Shown here piece by piece: positions 23,931 through 35,900 of a stretch of 64,000 nucleotides of DNA; the first letter of the stretch is position 1, and the number at the start of each line of letters is the position of its first letter. This DNA is from Allodiplogaster sudhausi (lineage: Eukaryota; Nematoda; Chromadorea; Rhabditida; Diplogasteridae). Below the pieces are notes generated by a model that saw only the letters and a program-made list of their open reading frames with translations, did no database searches and was not told where the DNA came from. The stretch lies in the NCBI GenBank assembly GCA_945643635.1, contig CALZFC010000042.1, positions 2,994,501 through 3,058,500 of the forward strand, written 5' to 3'. Both the position numbers and the translations under genes were made by a program.

Positions 23931-26900
23931 GGCGCTTCTGGCTTCTTTTCGACAGTCTCTTCAGCCAGCTCTGTTTTCTTCTCCTGTTCAACCTGCTTGA
24001 GCTTGACAGGCTTGTCATCGACTTGTTTTGCCTCCTCGACTGGTGCTTCTGGCTTCTTTTCGACAGTCTCTTCAGCCAGCTCGGTTTTCTTCTCTTCTTG
24101 AACCTGCGTGAGCTCGACTGGCTTATCATCGACTTTTTTTGCCTCCTCGACTGGTGCTTCTGGCTTCTTTTCAACAGTCTCTTCAGCCAGCTCGGTTTTC
24201 TTCTCCTGTTCAACCTGCTTGAGCTCGACAGACTTGTCATCGACTTGTTTTGCCTCCTCAACTGGTGCTTCTGGCTTCTTTTCGACTGCCTCTTCAGCCA
24301 GCTCGGTTTTCTTCTTTTCTTCAACCTGCGTGAGTTCGACTGGCTTGTCATCTACCTGCTTTGCCTCCTCTACTGGTGATTCCTGTTTTTCTTCTTCCTT
24401 TCTTGCCGGTGCCGATTCCTCCTGTTTCCCTGGCGCCTGTCGATTCTTCTTCAAGTCGAATCCAGTAAATTCGTAACTGTCAAAAAGGACTTCGACTTCA
24501 ATTGATGAGAACAGATGGGGTTTGCTGAAAAGAAGATCTACTTCAGCCTCAGTCTTTGCAATTTTCTCCGCGACCGAAACTTCTTCTTGCATCATCTTCT
24601 CATCAGTCGCAGTCTCGTGGGTTTCTTGAACCTGCTCAGGTTTTATTGCCTGTTCTGTCGCCAGACTCTCGACAGGCTTGTCATCGCCTTGTTTTGCCTC
24701 CTCGACTATTGCTTCTGGCTTCTTTTCGACGGTCTCTTCAGCCAGCTCGGTTTTCTTCTCCTGTTCAACCTGCTTGAGCTCGACAGGCTTGTCATCGACT
24801 TGTTTTGCCTCCTCGACTGGTGCTTCTGGCTTCTTTTCGACAGCCTCTTCAGCCAGCTCGGTTTTCTTCTCTTCATCAACCTGCGTGAGCTCGACTGGCT
24901 TATCATCGACTTGTTTTGCCTCCTCAACTGGTGCTTCTGGCTTCTTTTCGACAGTCTTTTCGGCCAGCTCGGTTTTCTTCTCATGTTGAACCTGCTTGAA
25001 CTCGACTGGCTTGTCATCGACTTGTTTTGCCTCCTCGACTGGTGCTTCTAGCTTCTTCTCGACGGTCTCTTCAGCCAGCTCGATTTTCTTCTCCTGTTCA
25101 ACCTGCTTGAGCTCGACAGACTTGTCATCGGCTTGTTTTGCCTCCTCGACTGGTGCTTCTGGCTTCTTTTCGACGGTCTCTTCAGCCAGCTCGGTTTTCT
25201 TCTCCTGTTCAACCTGCTTGAGCGCGACAGGCTTGTCATCGACTTGTTTTGCCTCCTCGACTGGTGCTTCTGGCTTCTTTTCGACAGCCTCTTCAGCCAG
25301 CTCGGTTTTCTTCTCTTCATCAACCTGCGTGAGCTCGACTGGCTTATCATCGACTTGTTTTGCCTCCTCAACTGGTGCTTCTGGCTTCTTTTCGACAGTC
25401 TTTTCGGCCAGCTCGGTTTTCTTCTCATGTTGAACCTGCTTGAGCTCGACTGGCTTGTCATCGACTTGTTTTGCCTCCTCAACTGGTGCTTCTAGCTTCT
25501 TTTCGACGGTCTCTTCAGCCAGCTCGGTTTTCTTCTCCTGTTCAACCTGCTTGAGCTCGACAGACTTGTCATCGACTTGTTTTGCCTCCTCGACTGGTGC
25601 TTCTGGCTTCTTTTCGACGGTCTCTTCAGCCAGCTCGGTTTTCTTCTCCTGTTCAACCTGCTTGAGCTCGACAGGCTTGTCATCTACCTGCTTTGCCTCC
25701 TCCACTGGTGATTCTGGCTTCTTTTCGACTGCCTCTTCAGCCAGCTCGGTTTTCTTCTTTTCTTCAACCTGTGTGAGTTCGACCGGCTTGTCATCTACCT
25801 GCTTTGCCTCCTCCACTGGTGATTCCTGTTTTTCTTCTTCCTTTCTTGCCGGTGCCGATTCCTCCTGTTTCCCTGGCGCCTGTCGATTCTTCTTCAAGTC
25901 GAATCCAGTAAATTCGTAACTGTCAAAAAGGACTTCGACTTCAATTGATGAGAACAGATGGGGTTTGCTGAAAAGAAGATCTACTTCAGCCTCAGTCTTT
26001 GCAATTTTCTCCGCGACCGAAACTTCTTCTTGCATCATCTTCTCATCAGTCGCAGTCTCGTGGGTTTCTTGAACCTGCTCAGGTTTTATTGCCTGTTCTG
26101 TCGCCAGACTCTCGACAGGCTTGTCATCGCCTTGTTTTGCCTCCTCGACTATTGCTTCTGGCTTCTTTTCGACGGTCTCTTCAGCCAGCTCGGTTTTCTT
26201 CTCCTGTTCAACCTGCTTGAGCTCGACAGGCTTGTCATCGACTTGTTTTGCCTCCTCGACTGGTGCTTCTGGCTTCTTTTCGACTGCCTCTTCAGCCAGC
26301 TCGGTTTTCTTCTCTTCATCAACCTGCGTGAGCTCGACTGGCTTATCATCGACTTGTTTTGCCTCCTCAACTGGTGCTTCTGGCTTCTTTTCGACAGTCT
26401 TTTCGGCCAGCTCGGTTTTCTTCTCATGTTGAACCTGCTTGAGCTCGACTGGCTTGTCATCGACTTGTTTTGCCTCCTCAACTGGTGCTTCTAGCTTCTT
26501 TTCGACGGTCTCTTCAGCCAGCTCGATTTTCTTCTCCTGTTCAACCTGCTTGAGCTCGACAGACTTGTCATCGGCTTGTTTTGCCTCCTCGACTGGTGCT
26601 TCTGGCTTATTTTCGACGGTCTCTTCAGCCAGCTCGGTTTTCTTCTCCTGTTCAACCTGCTTAAGCTCGACAGGCTTGTCATCGACTTGTTTTGCCTCCT
26701 CGACTGGTGCTTCTGGCTTCTTTTCGACAGCCTCTTCAGCCAGCTCGGTTTTCTTCTCTTCATCAACCTGCGTGAGCTCGACTGGCTTATCATCGACTTG
26801 TTTTGCCTCCTCAACTGGTGCTTCTGGCTTCTTTTCGACAGCCTTTTCGGCCAGCTCGGTTTTCTTCTCATGTTGAACCTGCTTGAGCTCAACTGGCTTG

Positions 26901-29900
26901 TCATCGACTTGTTTTGCCTCCTCGACTGGTGCTTCTGGCTTCTTTTCGACAGTCTCTTCAGCCAGCTCGGTTTTCTTCTCTTCTTGAACCTGCGTGAGCT
27001 CGACTGGCTTATCATCGACTTTTTTTGCCTCCTCGACTGGTGCTTCTGGCTTCTTTTCAACAGTCTCTTCAGCCAGCTCGGTTTTCTTCTCCTGTTCAAC
27101 CTGCTTGAGCTCGACAGACTTGTCATCGACTTTTTTTGCCTCCTCAACTGGTGCTTCTGGCTTCTTTTCGACTGCCTCTTCAGCCAGCTCGGTTTTCTTC
27201 TTTTCTTCAACCTGCGTGAGTTCGACTGGCTTGTCATCTACCTGCTTTGCCTCCTCCACTGGTGATTCTGGCTTCTTTTCGACTGCCTCTTCAGCCAGCT
27301 CGGTTTTCTTCTTTTCTTCAACCTGCGTGAGTTCGACTGGCTTGTCATCCACCTGCTTTGCCTCCTCCACTGGTGATTCCTGTTTTTCTTCTTCCTTTCT
27401 TGCCGGTGCCGATTCCTCCTGTTTCCCTGGCGCCTGTCGATTCTTCTTCAAGTCGAATCCAGTAAATTCGTAACTGTCAAAAAGGACTTCGACTTCAATT
27501 GATGAGAACAGATGGGGTTTGCTGAAAAGAAGATCTACTTCAGCCTCAGTCTTTGCAATTTTCTCCGCGACCGAAACTTCTTCTTGCATCATCTTCTCAT
27601 CAGTCGCAGTCTCGTGGGTTTCTTGAACCTGCTCAGGTTTTATTGCGTGTTCTGTCGCCAGACTCTCGACAGGCTTGTCATCGCCTTGTTTTGCCTCCTC
27701 GACTATTGCTTCTGGCTTCTTTTCGACGGTCTCTTCAGCCAGCTCGGTTTTCTTCTCCTGTTCAACCTGCTTGAGCTCGACAGGCTTGTCATCGACTTGT
27801 TTTGCCTCCTCGACTGGTGCTTCTGGCTTCTTTTCGACAGCCTCTTCAGCCAGCTCGGTTTTCTTCTCTTCATCAACCTGCGTGAGCTCGACTGGCTTAT
27901 CATCGACTTGTTTTGCCTCCTCAACTGGTGCTTCTGGCTTCTTTTCGACAGTCTTTTCGGCCAGCTCGGTTTTCTTCTCATGTTGAACCTGCTTGAGCTC
28001 GACTGGCTTGTCATCGACTTGTTTTGCCTCCACAACTGGTGCTTCTAGCTTCTTTTCGACGGTCTCTTCAGCCAGCTCGATTTTCTTCTCCTGTTCAACC
28101 TGCTTGAGCTCGACAGACTTGTCATCGGCTTGTTTTGCCTCCTCGACTGGTGCTTCTGGCTTCTTTTCGACGGTCTCTTCAGCCAGCTCGGTTTTCTTCT
28201 CCTGTTCAACCTGCTTGAGCTCGACAGGCTTGTCATCGACTTGTTTTGCCTCCTCGACTGGTGCTTCTGGCTTCTTTTCGACAGCCTCTTCAGCCAGCTC
28301 GGTTTTCTTCTCTTCATCAACCTGCGTGAGCTCGACTGGCTTATCATCGACTTGTTTTGCCTCCTCAACTGGTGCTTCTGGCTTCTTTTCGACAGTCTTT
28401 TCGGCCAGCTCGGTTTTCTTCTCATGTTGAACCTGCTTGAGCTCGACTGGCTTGTCATCGACTTGTTTTGCCTCCTCGACTGGTGCTTCTAGCTTCTTTT
28501 CGACGGTCTCTTCAGCCAGCTCGGTTTTCTTCTCCTGTTCAACCTGCTTGAGCTCGACAGACTTGTCATCGACTTGTTTTGCCTCCTGGACTGGTGCTTC
28601 TGGCTTCTTTTCGACAGTCTCTTCAGCCAGCTCGGTTTTCTTCTCCTGTTCAACCTGCTTGAGCTCGACAGACTTGTCATCAACTTGTTTTGTCTCCTCA
28701 ACTGGTGCTTCTGGCTTCTTTTCGACAGTCTTTTCGACCAGCTCGGTTTTCTTCTCCTGTTCAACCTGCTTGAGCTCGACAGGCTTGTCATCGCCTTGTT
28801 TTGCCTCCTCGTTTGGTGCTTCTGGCTTCTTTTTATCAATCTCTTCAGCCAGCTCGGTTTTCTTCTCTTGTTCAACCTGCTTGAGCTCGACAGACTTGTC
28901 ATCGACTTGTTTTGCCTCCTCGACTGGTGCTTCTGGCTTCTTTTCGACAGTCTCTTCAGCCAGCTCGGTTTTCTTCTCCTGCTCAACCTTCTTGAGCTCG
29001 ACAGGCTTGTCATCGCCTTGTTTTGCCTCCTCGACTGGTGCTTCTGGCTTCTTTTCGACTGTCTCGTCAGCCAGCTCGGTTTTCTTCTTTGCTTCAACCT
29101 GCGTGAGTTCGACTGGCTTGTCATCTACTTTCTTTGCCTCCTCCACTGGTGATTCCTGTTTTTCTTCTTCCTTTCTTGCCGGTGCCGATTCCTCCTGTTT
29201 CCCTGGCGCCTGTCGATTCTTCTTCAAGTCGAATCCAGTAAATTCGTAACTGTCAACAAGGACTTCGACTTCAATTGATGAGAACAGATGGGGTTTGCTG
29301 AAAAGAAGATCTACTTCAGCCTCAGTCTTTGCAATTTTCTCCGCGACCGAAACTTCTTCTTGCATCATCTTCTCATCAGTCGCTGTCTCGGGGGTTTCTT
29401 GAACCTGCTCAGATTTTATTGCCTGTTCTGTCGGCAGACTCTCGACAGGCTTGTCATCGCCTTGTTTTGCCTCCTCGTCTGGTGCTTCTGGCTTTTTTTC
29501 GACGGTCTCTTCAGCCAGCTCGGTTTTCTTCTCTTGTTCAACCTGCTTAAGCTCGACAGACTTGTCATCATTTTGTTTTGTCTCCTCAACTGGTGCTTCT
29601 GGCTTCTTTTCGACAGTCTTTTCGGCCAGCTCGGTTTTCTTCTCCTGTTCAACCTGCTTGAATTCGACAGACTTGTCATCAACTTGTTTTGTCTCCTCAA
29701 CTGGTGCTTTTGGCTTCTTTTCGACAGTCTTTTCGGCCAGCTCGGTTTTCTTTTCCTGTTCAACCTGCTTGAGCTCGACAGGCTTGTCATCGCCTTGTTT
29801 TGCTTCCTCGTCTGGTGCTTCTGGCTTCTTTTCGACGGTCTCTTCAGCCAGCTCGGTTTTCTTCTCTTGTTCAACCTGCTTGAGCTCGACAGACTTGTCA

Positions 29901-32900
29901 TCGCCTTGTTTTGCCTCCTCGTTTGGTGCTTCTGGCTTCTTTTCGACAATCTCTTCAACCAGCTCGGTTTTCTTCTCTTGTTCAAATTGCTTGAGCTCGA
30001 CAGGCTTATCATCGACTTGTTTTGCCTCCTCGACTGGTGCTTCTGGCTTCTTTTCGACGGTCTCTTCAGCCAGCTCGGTTTTCTTCTCCTGTTCAACCTG
30101 CTTGAGCTCGACAGACTTGTCATCGACTTGTTTTGCCTCCTCGACTGGTGCTTCTGGTTTCTTTTCGACAGTCTCTTCAGCCAGCTCGGTTTTCTTCTCC
30201 TGTTCAACCTGCTTGAATTCGACAGACTTGTCATCAACTTGTTTTGTCTCCTCAACTGGTGCTTTTGGCTTCTTTTCGACAGTCTTTTCGGCCAGCTCGG
30301 TTTTCTTTTCCTGTTCAACCTGCTTGAGCTCGACAGGCTTGTCATCGCCTTGTTTTGCTTCCTCGTCTGGTGCTTCTGGCTTCTTTTCGACGGTCTCTTC
30401 AGCCAGCTCGGTTTTCTTCTCTTCATCAACCTGCGTGAGCTCGACTGGCTTATCATCGACTTGTTTTGCCTCCTCAACTGGTGCTTCTGGCTTCTTTTCG
30501 ACAGTCTTTTCGGCCAGCTCGGTTTTCTTCTCATGTTGAACCTGCTTGAGCTTGACTGGCTTGTCATCGACTTGTTTAGCCTCCTCGACTGGTGCTTCTA
30601 GCTTCTTTTCGACGGTCTCCTCAGTCAGCTCGGTTTTCTTCTCCTGTTCAACCTGCTTGAGCTCGACAGACTTGTCATCGACTTGTTTTGCCTCCTCGAC
30701 TGGTGCTTCTGGTTTCTTTTCGACAGTCTCTTCAGCCAGCTCGGTTTTCTTCTCCTGTTCAACCTGCTTGAGCTCGACAGACTTGTCATCAACTTGTTTT
30801 GTCTCCTCAACTGGTGCTTCTGGCTTCTTTTCGACAGTCTTTTCGGCCAGCTCGGTTTTCTTCTCCTGTTCAACCTGCTTGAGCTCGACAGGCTTGTCAT
30901 CGACTTGTTTTGCCTCCTCGACTGGTGCCTCTGGCTTCTTTTCGACAGTCTCTTCAGCCAACTCGGTTTTCTTCTTTTCTTCAACCTGTGTGAGTTCGAC
31001 TGGCTTGTCATCGACTTGTTTTGCCTCCTCGACTGGTGCTTCTGGCTTCTTTTCGGCAGTCTCTTCAGCCAGCTCGGTTTTCTTCTCCTGTTCAACCTGC
31101 TTGAGCTCGACAGACTTGTCATCGACTTGTTTTGCCTCCTCGACTGGTGCCTCTGGCTTCTTTTCGACAGTCTCTTCAGCCAACTCGGTTTTCTTCTTTT
31201 CTTCAACCTGCGTGAGTTCGACTGGCTTGTCATCGACTTGTTTTGCCTCCTCGACTGGTGCTTCTGGCTTCTTTTCGGCAGTCTCTTCAGCCAGCTCGGT
31301 TTTCTTCTCCTGTTTAACCTGCTTGAGCTCGACAGACTTGTCATCAACTTGTTTTGTCTCCTCAACTGGTGCTTCTGGCTTCTTTTCGGCAGTCTCTTCA
31401 GCCTGCTCGGTTTTCTTCTCCTGTTCAACCTGCTTGAGCTCGACAGACTTGTCATCGACTTGTTTTGCCTCCTCGACTGGTGCCTCTGGCTTCTTTTCGA
31501 CAGTCTCTTCAGCCAACTCGGCTTTCTTCTTTTCTTCAACCTGCGTGAGTTCGACTGGCTTGTCATCGACTTGTTTTGCCTCCTCGACTGGCGCTTCTGG
31601 CTTCTTTTCGGCAGTCTCTTCAGCCAGCTCGGTTTTCTTCTCTTCTTCAACCTGCGTGAGCTCGACTGGCTTATCATCGACTTGTTTTGCCTCCTCGACT
31701 GGTGCTTCTGGCTTCTTTTCGACGGTCTGTTCAGCCAGCTCGGTTTTCTTCTCCTGTTCAACCTGCTTGAGCTCGACAGGCTTGTCATCGACTTGTTTTG
31801 CCTCCTCGATTGGTGCTTCTGGCTTCTTTTCGACGGTCTCTTCAGCCAGCTCGGTTTTCTTCTCTTGTTCAACCTGCTTGAGCTCGATAGGCTTATCATC
31901 GACTTGTTTTGCCTCCTCGACTGGTGCTTCTGGCTTCTTTTCGACAGTCTCTTCAGCCAGCTCGGTTTTCTTCTCCTGTTCAACCTGCTTGAGCTCGACT
32001 GGCTTGTCATCGACTTGTTTTGCCTCCTCGACTGGTGCCTCTGGCTTCCTTTCGACAGTCTCTTCAGCCAACTCGGTTTTCTTCTTTTCTTCAACCTGCG
32101 TGAGTTCGACTGGCTTGTCATCTACCTGCTTTGCCTCCTCCACTGGTGATTCCTGTTTTTCTTCTTCCTTTCTTGCCGGTGCCGATTCCTCCTGTTTCCC
32201 TGGCGCCTGTCGATTCTTCTTCAAGTCGAATCCAGTAAATTCGTAACTGTCAACAAGGACTTCGACTTCAATTGATGAGAACTGATGGGGTTTGCTGAAA
32301 AGAAGATCTACTTCAGCCTCAGTCTTTGCAATTTTCTCCGCGACCGAAACTTCTTCATGCATAATCTTCTCATCAGTCGCTGACTCGGGGGTTTCTTGAA
32401 CCTGCTCAGGTTTTATTGCCTGTTCTGTCGGCAGACTCTCGACAGGCTTGTCATCGACTTGTTTTGCCTCCTCGACTGGTGCTTCTGGCTTCTTTTCGAC
32501 AGTCTCTTCAGCCAGCTCGGTTTTCTTCTCTTCTTCAACCTGCGTGAGCTCGACTGGCTTATCATCGACTTTTTTTGCCTCCTCGACTGGTGCTTCTGGC
32601 TTCTTTTCGACAGTCTCTTCAGCTAGCTCGGTTTTCTTCTCCTGTTCAACCTGCTTGAGCTCGACAGACTTGTCATCGACTTGTTTTGCCTCCTCAACTG
32701 GTGCTTCTGGCTTCTTTTCGACAGTCTTTTCGGCCAGCTCGGTTTTCTTCTCCTGTTCAACCTGCTTGAGCTCGACAGGCTTGTCATCGACTGGTGCTTC
32801 TGGCTTCTTTTCGACAGTCTTTTCGGCCAGCTCGGTTTTCTTCTCCTGTTCAACCTGCTTGAGCTCGACTGGCTTGTCATCAACTTGTTTTGTCTCCTCA

Positions 32901-35900
32901 ACTGGTGCTTCTGGCTTCTTTTCGACAATCATTTCGGCCAGCTCGGTTTTCTTCTCCTGTTCAACCTTCTTGAGCTCGACAGGCTTGTCATCGACTTGTT
33001 TTGCCTCCTCGACTGGTGCTTCTGGCTTCTTTTCGACAGTCTCTTCAGCCAGCTCGGTTTTCTTCTCCTGTTCAACCTGCTTGAGCTCGACAGACTTGTC
33101 ATCGACTTGTTTTGCCTCCTCAGCTGGTGCTTCAGGCTTCTTTTCGACAGTCTTTTCGGCCAGCTCGGTTTTCTTCTCCTGTTCAACCTGCTTGAGCTCG
33201 ACAGGCTTATCATCGCCTTGTTTTGCCTCCTCGACTGGTGCTTCTGGCTTCTTTTCGACTGCCTCTTCAGCCAGCTCGGTTTTCTTCTTTTCTTCAACCT
33301 GCGTGAGTTCGACTGGCTTGTCATCTACCTGCTTTGCCTCCTCCACTGGTGATTCCTGTTTTTCTTCTTCCTTTCTTTCCGGTGCCGATTCCTCCTGTTT
33401 CCCTGGCGCCTGTCGATTCTTCTTCAAGTCGAATCCAGTAAATTCGTAACTGTCAACAAGGACTTCGACTTCAATTGATGAGAACAGATGGGGTTTGGTG
33501 AAAAGAAGATCTACTTCAGATTCAGTCTTTGCAATTTTCTCCGCGATCGAAACTTCTTCATGCATCATCTTCTCATCAGTCGCTGTCTCGGGGGTTTCTT
33601 GAACCTGCTCAGGTTTTATTGCCTGTTCTGTCGGCAGACTCTCGACAGGCTTGTCATCGCCTTGTTTTGCCTCCTCGACTGGTTCTTCTGGCTTCTTTTC
33701 GACTGTCTTTTCGGCCAGCACGGTTTTCTTCTCCTGTTCAACCTGCTTGAGCTCGACAGGCTTGTCATCGACTTGTTTTGCCTCCTCGACTGGTGCTTCT
33801 GACTTCTTTTTGACAGTCTCTTCAGCCAGCTCGGTTTTCTTCTCTTCATCAACCTGCGTGAGCTCGACTGGCTTATCATCGACTTGTTTTGCCTTCTCAG
33901 CTGGTGCTTCTGGCTTCTTTTCGACAGTCTTTTCGGCCAGCTCGGTTTTCTTTTCATGTTTAACCTGCTTGAGCTCGACTGGCTTGTCATCGACTTGTTT
34001 TGCCTCCTCAACTGGTGCTTCTGGCTTCTTTTCGACGGTCTCTTCAGCCAGCTCGGTTTTCTTCTCCTGTTCAACCTGCTTGAGCTCGACAGGCTTGTCA
34101 TCGACTGGTGCTTCTGGCTTCTTTTCGACGGTCTGTTCAGCCAGCTCGGTTTTCTTCTCCTGTTCAACCTGCTTGAGCTCGACAGGCTTGTCATCGACTT
34201 GTTTTGCCTCCTCGACTGGTGCCTCTGGCTTCCTTTCGACAGTCTCTTCAGCCAACTCGGTTTTCTTCTTTTCTTCAACCTGCGTGAGTTCGACTGGCTT
34301 GTCATCTACCTGCTTTGCCTCCTCAACTGGTGCTTCTGGCTTCTTTTCGACGGTCTCTTCAGCCAGCTCGGTTTTCTTCTCCTGTTCAACCTGCTTGAGC
34401 TCGACAGGCTTGTCATCGACTGGTGCTTCTGGCTTCTTTTCGACGGTCTGTTCAGCCAGCTCGGTTTTCTTCTCCTGTTCAACCTGCTTGAGCTCGACAG
34501 GCTTGTCATCGACTTGTTTTGCCTCCTCAACTGGTGCTTCTGGCTTCTTTTCGACGGTCTCTTCAGCCAGCTCGGTTTTCTTCTCCTGTTCAACCTGCTT
34601 GAGCTCGACAGGCTTGTCATCGACTTGTGCTTCTGGCTTCTTTTCGACGGTCTGTTCAGCCAGCTCGGTTTTCTTCTCTTGTTGAACCTGCTCGAGCTTG
34701 ACAGGCTTGTCATCGACTTGTTTTGCCTCCTCGACTGGTGCTTCTGGCTTCTTTTCGACGGTCTCTTCAGCCAGCTCGGTTTTCTTCTCCAGTTCAACCT
34801 GCTTGAGCTCGACAGGCTTGTCATCGACTGGTGCTTCTGGCTTCTTTTCGACGGTCTGTTCAGCCAGCTCGGTTTTCTTCTCCTGTTCAACCTGCTTGAG
34901 CTCGACAGGCTTGTCATCGACTTGTTTTGCCTCCTCGACTGGTGCCTCTGGCTTCCTTTCGACAGTCTCTTCAGCCAACTCGGTTTTCTTCTTTTCTTCA
35001 ACCTGCGTGAGTTCGACTGGCTTGTCATCTACCTGCTTTGCCTCCTCAACTGGTGCTTCTGGCTTCTTTTCGACGGTCTCTTCAGCCAGCTCGGTTTTCT
35101 TCTCCTGTTCAACCTGCTTGAGCTCGACAGGCTTGTCATCGACTGGTGCTTCTGGCTTCTTTTCGACGGTCTGTTCAGCCAGCTCGGTTTTCTTCTCCTG
35201 TTCAACCTGCTTGAGCTCGACAGGCTTGTCATCGACTTGTTTTGCCTCCTCAACTGGTGCTTCTGGCTTCTTTTCGACGGTCTCTTCAGCCAGCTCGGTT
35301 TTCTTCTCCTGTTCAACCTGCTTGAGCTCGACAGGCTTGTCATCGACTTGTGCTTCTGGCTTCTTTTCGACGGTCTGTTCAGCCAGCTCGGTTTTCTTCT
35401 CTTGTTGAACCTGCTCGAGCTTGACAGGCTTGTCATCGACTGGTGCTTCTGGCTTCTTTTCGACGGTCTGTTCAGCCAGCTCGGTTTTCTTCTCCTGTTC
35501 AACCTGCTTGAGCTCGACAGGCTTGTCATCGACTTGTTTTGCCTCCTCAACTGGTGCTTCTGGCTTCTTTTCGACGGTCTCTTCAGCCAGCTCGGTTTTC
35601 TTCTCCTGTTCAACCTGCTTGAGCTCGACAGGCTTGTCATCGACTGGTGCTTCTGGCTTCTTTTCGACGGTCTGTTCAGCCAGCTCGGTTTTCTTCTCCT
35701 GTTCAACCTGCTTGAGCTCGACAGGCTTGTCATCGACTTGTTTTGCCTCCTCAACTGGTGCTTCTGGCTTCTTTTCGACGGTCTCTTCAGCCAGCTCGGT
35801 TTTCTTCTCCTGTTCAACCTGCTTGAGCTCGACAGGCTTGTCATCGACTTGTGCTTCTGGCTTCTTTTCGACGGTCTGTTCAGCCAGCTCGGTTTTCTTC

